This document shows positions 35,999-50,677 of a stretch of 64,000 bases of DNA, piece after piece; the first letter of the stretch is position 1, and each line of letters opens with the position of its first letter. The position numbers and the translations under genes are program-made. The notes below the pieces were generated by a model. It was not told where the DNA came from. It worked only from the letters and a program-made list of their open reading frames with translations, and did no database searches. The DNA is from Carnegiea gigantea (Eukaryota; Streptophyta; Magnoliopsida; Caryophyllales; Cactaceae): positions 71,001 through 135,000 of the forward strand of contig JAKOGI010001361.1 in the NCBI GenBank assembly GCA_029747015.1. The letters are read 5' to 3'.

Positions 35999-37581
35999 GG
36001 GCCTGTTCTATTTCGCGTTTTAGATAGATAGATAGATATAAGGAGATATAAGGAGATGTAAGGAGTTGTAAGGAGCTGTAAGAAGAAGTAAGGAGCTGTA
36101 AGGAGATGTAAGGAGCTATAAGAAGATGTAAGAAACTGTAAGGAGCTGTAAGGATAGATGTAAGGAATTGTTAAATTGTTGAAGAGTTGTATAGTATAAT
36201 TTATTTTACAATGAACGTTTTGGATGAAAAATAATAATATTAAAATAATATACTTATTAAAAATAAACAATTAATTAAGTTAATTACACAATAATAAAAT
36301 ATATTAATCCCCATAAGTTTGGTGAATAAAATTTCGTCCAAGATTTTTTATATGAATATTAGTTTGATCGAATAAGCAAAGTATAACCCTGTTCTTTTCG
36401 TAGGTCGTTTTACATTTACCAACCTCAATCCACTTCAACCTACTTCAACCCACTTCACTAACTTTAATCCACCTGAAAAAAAGAAAATCAACCTCAGTCC
36501 ACTTCAACTCACTTCAACCAACCTCAACCCACTTCAACCAACTTCAACCCACCCCTTCATAAATTTAATAATTTGTAAAGTGTCACGTGAGATTTAATTA
36601 TTTTTATAAAGTAGTATGATTTAAAAATGGTGAAAATTCATAAGTAACTTGAAGTAGGTAAAAGGGTGAAGTAGATTAAGATAGGTTGAAGTAGATTGAG
36701 GTGAGTTAAAATACATTGAAGTGGGTTGAATTTTGTTGATGTGATAAATTAAACTTGATTAAACTAATGGAAGGAGTTTAAATTGGATTTAAGTTGGTAT
36801 TTTCAAATTTACCCATGAAAAAAAAGACGCGTATATAAAAAGTTGTCATCAATAAAAAGTTGTGCCGTCCTCCAACTTCTAGAAAAATAGTTACAAAATT
36901 GTGAAATTATCATTCAGTGAAAAAATACACTGAAAATTGTAATAACTTCATAAATTATCACACATAATTACATTCTTATTATTTTAATCCACTTCAACCC
37001 ACCACAAAAAAAATACCAATTTCAACCTACTTCAATCCACTTCAACCCACTTCAATCCACCTCAAAAAAATACCAACTTCAACCCACCTCGACCCACCTT
37101 AACCAACCTCAACCTACTTCAACCTCTTACCCATCTTCATTTATCCACGAAAAGAACAGGCCCTATAACAAAAAAAAAAAAACAAACATTCTTGACAAAA
37201 TTGAATACAACTATTCAAATAAATTCCTATTTTAAGCAAATAGTTTTAAATACAAATAAATATATGATCATCTATAATAATATATATTTCATGTCGAAAC
37301 TCAAATATAATTTACATCGTTATATTATATTTTTATATTTATGTAAATGTTGTGTTTATGAGATATTTATAAATTTTGTATATTGATAGTATCATTAAAA
37401 AAATATATATATTTCTGTAACTAAAATAAATAAATATTATAAAAAATCGATGAAATGTAAAAAGATGTATAAAGATGTAAAAAAATATAAAAAAATATAA
37501 AAATATGTAAAAAATATAAAAAAATATAAAAAAATATAAACTCTTAATTAAATTCTAAAAAATGCGAAATAGAACCAGACC
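35999..37581. mobile_element. TIR element copy 1 (subterminal TTACATCTCC repeats), split by a second MITE
   Basis: Ends GGGCCTGTTCTATTTCGC and, on the complementary strand of the right end, GGTCTGGTTCTATTTCGC (15 of 18 match). TAT flanks both sides (35996-35998, 37582-37584). The left subterminal 130 bp is an array of AAGGAGATGTAAGGAGCTGTA-type words, and the right end carries degenerate AAAAGATGTA words. Without the nested MITE it is about 800 bp and aligns in inverted orientation with 53526-54330. It encodes no transposase. TIR sequence and 3-bp duplication suggest a PIF/Harbinger-like origin, but this is not proven. Confidence 0.78.
36388..37163. mobile_element. Second MITE nested in copy 1 (776 bp)
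   Basis: The ends are CCTGTTCTTTTCG and CGAAAAGAACAGG (13-bp exact inverted repeats, with extra GCCC-type bases on the right). TATAAC occurs on both sides (36382-36387 and 37164-37169). Copy 2 at about 53967 reads through the same point without the insert, which proves insertion. Subterminal regions are packed with CAACCCACTTCAACC-type words, inverted in the middle (36640-36735). Its TIR resembles that of the host MITE (CCTGTTCT core), so the two may be related families. Confidence 0.82.
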
Positions 37582-37876
37582 TATGTCTTATACAACTCAG
37601 CTGTACGTTTTCAAAATTCAACTGTGTTTCGGTGTTTCCGGGTTAAAACCGTCAACAGTTTGGACGGACGTCGGCTGCGTTCCGATTGAAGCAGACCAGT
37701 TTCGTGTCCAAGGATTGTTATCAAACAACATACACACACTCTCTCTCTTCTCCTTGTTCTTTTGAACCCCAAATTCCCAAACCCTGCTTGGATCTGCCAC
37801 ACTCATGGTGGGTTAGGATTTTTCCTCCCATTAACAATTTCTCTCCTTGTGATGCCCTCCATACTCCATCACCAAG
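37582..37876 (+). promoter_or_regulatory. IRE1 upstream region and 5' UTR
   Basis: The 295 bp between the MITE end and the IRE1 start codon. A CT-rich stretch (37735-37760) and CTCTCTCTTCTCC-type sequence are typical of plant 5' leaders. I do not identify a definite TATA box or ER-stress element. The MITE therefore lies within a few hundred bases of the coding start. Confidence 0.4.
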
Positions 37877-40800
37877 ATGAAGGTGCTACTGATTAATGTT
37901 ATATGGATAATCGCTTTCTTCTTGCTCTCCATTTTCAAATTCTCCGTGTCCGATGCCCCATCTCCTAGCCGGTCTACTTCCTTGGTCAAACGCTCCTCCG
38001 ATCTCGTCCCCTCTACTAGGTGATGCAACCCTCATGCTCCTTTTTTTATTCTTTTTTTGGGGGGTTGTTTTAGGCTGCCGTTGATTTTGTTTTGGTTAAT
38101 TTTCGAATCATTTTCTTTACTTTCATGTTGAACTAAAAAGGGCTAGAGTTCTTTTTTCTTCTCCTGGGGGTAAATTGAAATGAAACCCAGTTACTGAATT
38201 TGGGCTAATCGAATGAGGACTTCGTTTGAGGTGTCATACCACATTTCATCAATAAACAGAGTTGATCTTTTTGTTCTTTTAGCGATTTTCTTGTTCTTTT
38301 ATCGTAATAATTGGGGACTATGTGATGATGGCTTTCCTATTTGGCACTCAAAATTAGTTCTTTATTACGCTTTTGTTTGCTTTTATCGGGGTAAAAGTGA
38401 ACTAATTTAACCCCCCCCCCCCCCCAAAAAAGGAGAAAATTTTGGGCTTTTTATCGAAGAATAGATGCAAGTAGTGCTGACATGTGTGGATGGGTTTTAA
38501 TGGACATTGCAGTGTAATGTGTGATCACGTCATCTGAAAAATGTGATAAGCAGGATGCTTAAGCTCTGAGCTTTAACAACCTAATTGAGATTAGGAGCTA
38601 CTGGAAGTCTTGTTAAAGTGATGGGATAAGAGCTTAAACTGATAGAAAGTACTCTTTGAAGATTAAAATTGAGAATCTGTGGTTGTAAAAGATTACCCTT
38701 GTTGGTGGATGCTGGAATATGCAATTTGACTGTGAAATGGCCACATTGGAGTTCCCTTTTGCTTTCTAGATTGTTATTGAGCAACTCAGCAGCTACAATC
38801 CATTTACCGCGCTTTCAAGTTCGTGTCCTTTATTGGTTTATATCATTTAAGGTTTTTTAATCAATACTGTGATTGAACTATGCTTCTCTAGCTTGTAAAT
38901 GCTCGGCCAATGGACAAAGCTATCTTCTTCTGTATGTGTGACTTGTTAGGATTTGCAATTTGCTCCACCAGATTTGTCAACTGCCTAAAACTATAATGCT
39001 CGAGATTCATTAGGCAGCAAAATAATGCAATATGGGTTTTTGTGATAGTGAAGCAAGACATTTCTCTTTTGGAGGGTTGGGGGTTTGTCAGCAGGGCATG
39101 CTGGTTTGGTTAGGGGACGGGCTAGGAGATCAGAGGGATTGTACTGCCTTTGGAAATGTACTGAAATCTCTGTTTTGGAAGATTATTTGTTCAGGTTTTG
39201 GTGTTGAGAAGTAGAGAAATGATATGGAAAGGTTGATTCTTCAATCACCAGGTGTCATTTTGTGAAAAAGAGGGGGGGGGGGAACGGACTATAGTTTGTA
39301 AATTATTTACAATTACAGCTTGGCATATACATGCAACAGTGCTCATCTGCATGTAAAGAATCATATGCATTTTAGTTATTTTTTGGGGAAGAGCATAATT
39401 CTTTTTGTGTCTTCATTTACTGCTTTCTTGTCAATGGATGAAAAATTGTATTGATTGATCTGTATACACATTTGTGTGTTTGCTTAATTATAGACATGAA
39501 ACTGCGCTGGTGGCTACTTTGGATGGTACTCTATCTTTAGTGGAGATTGAATCGCGGAAGATTCTTTGGTCCATCAAAACAGGACTGCCCATTTATTCAT
39601 CCTATCAAGCTTCTCGAAATCTTGATGCCAATTCGGAAATTGCAGCTGAGCTCGGGGACGAAGTCTACATAGACTGTGGGGATGATTGGAATTTATATAG
39701 ACATGACAGGAGCAAGGGTATTGTGGAGGTAAAGTAACTATTCTGTCCGTAGCATTCTCTTTCATGTGTGCAAAAGATGTTTGTCCTTCATGGGTTGATG
39801 ATATGTTGTTGTGAGCATTTCTTTTTTGTAATTGAATGTAACCATTTAATGTTTTGTAACTCATTGAGCAAAAGGCATTAGTGAAGAAGTGCTTACTGTT
39901 TGTATGAGTTAAATCTTGTTGATCAATGATCATTTCGTCCGAAAATCATCAATGCACTGTTGTTTAGATTGACAAATTGTCAACAGATCTCCTGGGGTTA
40001 CTGTTCAGCTGTTGACATGCTATTTTCTTGTGCATTTCAGAGGCTCAAGAGTGCCAAAGATTTAATTCGAGAAACAAAAGGACTGTGTAAGAATGGAACT
40101 GCTGTAATTGGACAAATGGCCACTACAGTATTGGTTGTGGATGCCAAGACTGGAGAAGTTATTCATACTGTGAGGTTTTCTGATTCTGCTGGTCTGGGTT
40201 TTGAGGATGGAGAAAATTCTCCCTTGATAAGAGAAGACAGTAAAGAACTGATTTCTATTACAAGGACAGATTATTCGTTTCTGGCCTACTCTAAATTATC
40301 TGGCAAGGTTCTATGGAATGTCACACTTGCTGAATTTGAGGCTGAATCCTATTGTAAGGTGGAGGATTCTATTCTGGGTAATTCACAGGATCAGTTTGGC
40401 TCTCTCGTTAAGGGTGATTCTGAGATGTCGTCTTCTTGTTTTGGACGCACCCTTGTGTACCGGATACGTGATCGCGGATATTCAGCGTTGATATCTGATG
40501 CTGGACTAATAGATGAGATGCCAAAATCACTGCCTGGGGACAGGGTGCTTCCTCTTCCTGCTCCTGATCATTTACACCTTCCTGTACCAGTTGGGGACAT
40601 ATCCAGTGCTCGTTATAATCCAAATTTGGTGCTAGCTTTGCCTTCTCCAGAGAGTGCCCCTCCTATTCAGCCTTCTGAGTTGCTGGCTTTGCCTTCGTCT
40701 GAAGTTCAAGCTGCTAACTACATTGAAAACACTGTGTATCCTGGATCAAGTAAAGCACACTCTTTCTTGTCACTGATTCTTTCTGGTCTTCTCCTTTTGC

Positions 40801-43457
40801 TTCCGGTTGGCTGTGCTATGTATCGGAGCATTTTGGTCCGGGAAAATAAGTTGAGTGAGGATGCCAAGTCAAAAGCTACAACCCCTAAGAAAAAGAAACC
40901 TAGGAAGTCGGGAAACAGCAAGAATAACTCCGGTGCTATCAATGTTGCTGGAGCTGTCTCAAATTCAGAAGATGGTGGTCTGACCAGACTTTCACATCTT
41001 GAAGCAGTTGATAAGATGTCACAGTCAATCCGTAATGGTCTTGTTAATCTCCAGGTGGATGGGCGTAATATTGGTCAGTTATGGGTCTCCAGTAATGAGA
41101 TTGCTAAGGGGAGCAATGGGACCATTGTTCTTCAGGGTACTTATGGTGGTCGTCCTGTAGCTGTAAAACGCCTTGTCCGTACCCATTATGATGTGGCAGA
41201 AAAAGAAATTCAGAATCTTGTGGCTTCTGATCAGCATCCGAACATTGTCAGATTTTATGGAGTAGAGTGCGATTCAGATTTTGTTTATCTGTCTCTTGAG
41301 CGCTGCCTTTGTAGTCTAAATGATTTAATATATCATCAGTCTGTCACTTCACAAGATGCCATGAACACCAACGCTGTGGATGTCGAGTCCATAAGTGGGA
41401 GTATTGTGCAATTGCCAGAAAGTATAGCAAATGACAAAGATCTTGAGTTGTGGAAGGCAAATGGATACCCTTCGCCTCAATTGTTAAAGCTGATGAGGTT
41501 AGTCATTTAGCTTTGCATCTTTTGACCACGGCATATGCTATCCGGATATGTCCTACTGCAACGTATCCTAATTGATTGGACATATCAACCTGAAATTTGT
41601 TTCGCTGTTTCCCCCAAAGGTCATATGTCCAGTTGCAGCAGAAATCAAATGTTAATTTGTCATAATTTGTGTGCTTATCTGTGAGGATCAAATTAGTTTG
41701 GGTGTATGCGAAGTGTATTAAGAGTCAGCAGCAGAAATTGCGTGTTAATTTGACATGATTCGTGTACTTATCTGTGAGGATCGGATTAGTTTGGGTGTTT
41801 GTGAAATGCGCTAATGTTTCGGATGAGCAGAAACGAAGTAGCTATGAATTTAAATAATTGAAACCAGCCTGTCAGTTCCTTACATTTCTTTTTTTAAGTA
41901 ACTGATAGGAGGCATTGGCTTCATAAACCCAAGTCTCTTGTACCAACCCCAAAGACTGTTTAACCTAAATACATGAAGGACTAATTCAGAGTTATGCGCA
42001 GGTGTTTAGTTGAAATAACTGTTCCTGGCATAAGAGTCTACTGTCTTGTATTGCTGAGATTCTATGCTATGTGAATCACCTGTAAAAATGTTTGTATTGT
42101 TTTCTTCTCAGTAACAGCATGATAAGTCACACCAGGAGGTGTTGCTAAATCTTATGCACCAAAATTTGTTGTTCTCTTCACCAGCTATTGTATGATCTAC
42201 CTCCTTTTTCACCGCCAAAAGATCATTGTTGGTTTTTGAGACTCATAGCTTTCTAATACCTCTGCAGAGATGTTGTGTCAGGGGTTGCACACCTCCATGA
42301 ACTTGGATTTATACACCGCGATTTGAAGCCACAGAATGTGTTGATTATTAAGGACAGGGTTCTTTGTGCCAAACTTTCAGATATGGGCATCAGCAAGCGT
42401 CTCATTGGAGATGTATCTTCCTTAACCCATCATGCTACTGGTGCGTACTCTTCTTGCTATCGTGTGATCGCTCACTTCCCGTAGGTGATCTATTCCCATT
42501 AAATATTGTATATTGAAAATATCCCCCCATGAAAGAAGTTGCATCTAACAGTTGAACCACATTTCTCTTGAGCTCCAGCGGGTTGTAATGGTTAATAATA
42601 TTTCCCAGTTCACTATTCAATGTTTGTCTATTATCTGATAACTATTATTCTTGAACTGTAGGTGCTGGGAGTTCAGGTTGGCGAGCGCCTGAGCAGATTC
42701 TGCATGGACGCCAAACACGTGCAGTGGATCTATTCAGTCTAGGCTGTCTTCTTTTCTTTTGTATGACAGGAGGTAAGCATCCGTTTGGAGATATTTTTGA
42801 GCGGGATGCTAATATTGTGAAGAACCAGAAGGACCTGTTCTTAGTAGAGCATGTTCCAGAAGCTGTGGATCTTATCACCCGTCTATTAGATCCTAACCCA
42901 GAGCTGAGGTAAGAATTCTACTTTCTTGAAGATTTAATTGGTTTCTTGCGCTTGTTGAAGACATTGGTAAACCTAGCTGTGAAACTTGTCTTTGTAATTT
43001 TTGCAGGCCAAAAGTTATGGAAGTTTTGGATCACCCATTATTTTGGAATTCAGAGAGGCGGCTTTCATTTCTTCGTGATGCCAGTGATCGTGTTGAATTG
43101 GAAGATAGAGAGACTGACTCACAGCTTCTGAAAGCGTTGGAAGCCACAGCTTCAGTAGCTTTGAATGGGAAATGGGATGAAAAACTTGAAAGTTCATTTT
43201 TGACGAATATATCCCGCTATAGACGTTACAAATATGACAGTGTTCGTGACTTGCTTCGTGTGATACGTAACAAGCTAAATCACTATAGGGAGCTCCCACC
43301 CGAGATTCAGGAAGTATTAGGGTCAGTTCCTGAGGGTTTCGACAGCTATTTTACAGTTCGATTTCCTAAGCTTCTGATCGAGGTGTACAGAGTGATATAT
43401 GTGTATTGTCGAGAGGAGGAGTTGCTGGGCAAATATTTCAAAAGCAGCCTGTTGTAA
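37877..43457 (+). CDS. IRE1: IRE1 ER-stress sensor kinase/endoribonuclease (6 exons)
   Basis: Proposed exons: 37877-38019, 39494-39728, 40041-41497, 42268-42440, 42662-42908, 43007-43457. All introns are GT-AG and phases agree, giving 901 codons (plant IRE1 is roughly 840-900). Residues 1-30 form a signal peptide. The luminal domain begins with ATLDGTLSLVEIESRKILWS and GLPIYSSYQ. A transmembrane helix lies near 367-389 (SFLSLILSGLLLLLPVGCAM). The cytosolic kinase has AKGSNGTIV, VAVKRL (Lys502), IHRDLKPQN (Asp630) and SDMG in place of DFG (Asp650), as usual in IRE1. The KEN RNase domain contains RNKLNHYREL (Arg839, Asn840, His844). The protein senses misfolded proteins in the ER and splices bZIP60-type mRNA in plants. 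All key catalytic residues are present. Confidence 0.93.
38411..38431 (+). repeat. C15-A6 homopolymer junction in IRE1 intron 1
   Basis: Fifteen C followed by six A, with a G11 run at 39272-39282 in the same intron. Intron 1 (38020-39493) is otherwise ordinary AT-rich sequence with no gene-like ORF. Homopolymer lengths of this kind are prone to sequencing error. Confidence 0.8.
41635..41815 (+). repeat. Tandem duplication (93-bp unit) in IRE1 intron 3
   Basis: GCAGCAGAAAT starts both copies (41635 and 41728). They share TTATCTGTGAGGATC and ATTAGTTTGGGTGT, with scattered differences. It lies entirely within the intron between the exons ending at 41497 and starting at 42268. Confidence 0.85.
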
Positions 43458-43520
43458 CTGAAAACTTCCCCTGCTGGGCAAATGCGTCTCAACCTGTTGT
43501 AACTGAAAACCTTCCTTGTA
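43424..43520 (+). repeat. 49-bp tandem duplication spanning the IRE1 stop codon
   Basis: GCTGGGCAAAT begins at 43424 and again at 43473. Each copy contains CCTGTTGTAACTGAAAAC, whose TAA is the stop in the first copy (43455-43457). The second copy lies in the 3' UTR. The protein end (KYFKSSLL) therefore falls inside the repeat. Confidence 0.85.
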
Positions 43521-46500
43521 CAGAAAATTCTTCTGGCACTTCTTTGTACACCAACTCCAGTGCTGGACTGTTGTGGTTGACATTGTTTTCCTCCTGTCAA
43601 CATTGCTGTGTATTTGTACCATAATTGACCAATAAAGCAGCAGACTTGTAATCAGCCTTTGCTGCTCATCACGAGTGATGTGTTATGTTCCCCGCCTCTC
43701 CCTTGCTGTGCACACAAAAGGAAACATAAAAACAGTGTTTGAACTTCAATACCGAACTCTGGCCTTTGGTGCTCTGATTATGGAGATTATACCTGCGAAG
43801 CCAATGGGGACCCTCAGTGTACCATGATGGTTGATAAATCCTATTTATTGGTGCATGCTTGTTGACTAAGCTGCAGTAACAAAATCTCATTTCATTTCCA
43901 TAGAAGGAAAATTCACAAGTAACTCCTATCCACAATGAACTTATCTCTTAAGATGTCCAATTGATTGTCATATGAATATTCTAGTCTGGGTTATAAAATC
44001 GATCAAATCAAGTAGTCAGTAGCTTCATTTAGGGAAGATATGAATGAGTTAGATGTGCTTAGCTCTGCACTTCATTTACTGAAATACCTTTTCTAACTAA
44101 GAACTGTTGACTCCTAACAGCTGAGACATTTTGCTCCTCTCTCTCTTAATCAAGACCTTGAAGTCACTCAAAATAACTTATCCCTTTTGAAAATTTTAAT
44201 TTTCTAATTGGAATATCTTGTAAAAATCAAACATTATAAAGACCATTATAATCATCCACAAATTTTTAGGTGAGATCTTCTCATAATAAATTATTGCGGG
44301 GTGGCGGATATGTTTCTTCTTTCTTTCTCCTTGTCTCTGCCCACTAGCCTAGCCATAGTCGCACGAACAGTCAAGAAGTGATAGTCACATTTGTTTCAGG
44401 TCCAATGTCATGAAGTATGTAATATTTGCTTAAGAAGTATGTCATCCCTTATTCAACTACAACACAAAAAAGGTAAAATGAAGGGTTTATATACCTGTCT
44501 TTATCAAAACGAATGAGGACAGAGCGAGCAAAGGCTTGTAGTCCGTACATAGATGAAGATTGAGTATTTAGACGAACGACGATGAATCCTTCGACGAACA
44601 ATTAGCGTTGTGGATTTTTTTTTGGGGGGGGGGGACCGATGGCTTACGACCACTGAGGAAGAGAGAGTTTTAGATTTTGCACCACATTTGCACGTGTAAC
44701 TGCATAGGTTTTGCAATTTGTATGTTAAAGTGGCTTGTTCATCTCACGATAAGTAATTACGAAATGAGCTCACGCAAGATTAATTGTCAATAAAGGTAAG
44801 GTACAAATCATATAATCATTTTAGACTAATGGAGTTTGTAAACTTTAAAAAAGCTTCTGAGTAGATTAATAAGACTTTCCAGCATGAATTCATTGTCATC
44901 GACCAAATCCTCATTTCTCCAACGATAATCAATGTGCTACACTTTTACATTCCACATCAACAATAGACAATGGCGTTAAAAAACCCACAAAATGTCAAAA
45001 ACATAAGTCTAGATTCTTTTTGGACAAAAGAAAGGTGGCCTAGTTCCATTACCAATTAAAGTTAAAATAATTTTCTCTTGAAAAATTCTCTGGATACAGT
45101 TTCTAAGGTCGACAAAATCATCATTGCCACTTGCACTAGCTGCACTTTTTCCACAAAGTCTTTCAATTGTGCGAAAGATCCTCCCTTTTACAATTGTGTC
45201 CGCAATCTGGATACTTGGAAAAGATAAGTTTGAACTAACTTTTCATCTTAGATTGTAAGGGCTAAAGCAAAATGTCTCTAAACTTCCTCTGCTCCATTTC
45301 TGTGAAGTGATAGGTAGTATACGATTTTTAAATGTATGGCAAATCGGAACCAGTTTCTATGTAATTTTGCAATTGAGGGGTAAGACTGCTACATCAAACG
45401 CCATACCCCGCCTGATGGTGAAATTTTTAGGGTATTGTATTTTTGGATTTTTGAATTTTTATCCTATTATAATTTTCCATCTTTTCTCTTCCAAAGCAAG
45501 AGTGGACTTCTCTGTTAATCCAACTGAAGTATTCGATCAAACCCCCCCTACCAGTGTTAACAAGGGATTGCTCAAATTTTCGTCCAACTTATACATCAAT
45601 TTAAGAAAAGAGATTAATTTACATATAAAAATAAATATTTTTTCCCTTATATACTATTTTGACAAGCTATCTTTTACTATTTAGATTTTTATTAAAAATT
45701 AAAATTAAAAATTAAAACCAAATCCTTGTATGAATTATTATGTAATGCACCTCGATGGTCCATATTTCAAAATTTTTTTGTTTGTTCTTGGTGGAAAATA
45801 TCAAATATCAATTGAATTTAGTAAATTAAATTAGCAAAAAATTCCATATGACTTCCATGACAATTTATATGGTTACATATATATTATTGTCAACTGTACA
45901 TGAATTCCAAGTTCTACACCCAATATTTAAAACTTAAGGATACATTGGACCATTATAATCTTTTGAAGTGTAACAACCATATCATCCACAATAGATTTTG
46001 TTACTTGCGTTTTGAGCTTTTTTTTGTTTTTTTTTTTTGGGGGGGGGGGGGGGGGAAGCGTTGGTATTCCATTGCCTTCAAGAATAAGACCTTCTATTGG
46101 TGAATAACAGGAGCTGCAAGTGGCCAAGAATACTATCAAAATTGGATACAAAAGTGGTTAAGTTTATACAACCAATTATGCAAACTTTTTTTCAACAGCA
46201 TGTATAAGAGATTCACATAAATGTTCTTCTCCCCCTTTGAAAGGGGAATTCAAAATCACTTTTAAGAACAGAAAGAACAAAGAAAAAATATGCTAGAAAT
46301 TTGTATTACATTACCTATTCACAAAATTACGTACAATTGCCGGTGGGAGGGAACTGGGAAGTAAAAGCAGTCACAGAAAAATATATGCTCCATGCATCAT
46401 GTGTATTTGGCTTGAAAAATAAGTCACCTGCTGTTCATATTATATCAGCTGTCTAGAGGGCTTGCACCAACAAATGCTCTCGCTTGTTTCAAAGTATGAT

Positions 46501-46652
46501 TCAAGTGCAATTGCTGCAACATTATCACCGCTACCATCAACTGTGGGTCCCATCTAAGCAACCTCGATAGAGCTAGCCTTATCCTTACAAGCAGAGAGGC
46601 TAATTCTGAAAGAATTTTTGTGTGACATGCCGAACAAATTTCCTGTCTGATT
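43458..46652. other. Convergent intergenic region IRE1-GLR3
   Basis: About 3.2 kb including both 3' UTRs. No gene-like ORF. The 45307-45684 frame is AT-rich with no family features. T9G11 (44616-44634) and a T-run with G17 (to 46055) are the main oddities. No repeat family recognised elsewhere in the window is present. Confidence 0.6.
43631..43636 (+). terminator. Candidate polyadenylation signal of IRE1
   Basis: AATAAA lies 174 bases after the stop codon. It is a canonical near-upstream element, and the 3' UTR length fits. Confidence 0.55.

Positions 46653-50677
<4,025 letters not shown>

Noticed and set aside
36400..37130. CAACCCACTTCAACC arrays considered as CRISPR or satellite
   Set aside because: Repeats are short, irregular and confined to subterminal parts of a MITE with TIRs. 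No unique spacers of constant length.
39574..39933. 119-codon minus-strand ORF over IRE1 exon 2
   Set aside because: Antisense shadow of a conserved IRE1 exon.
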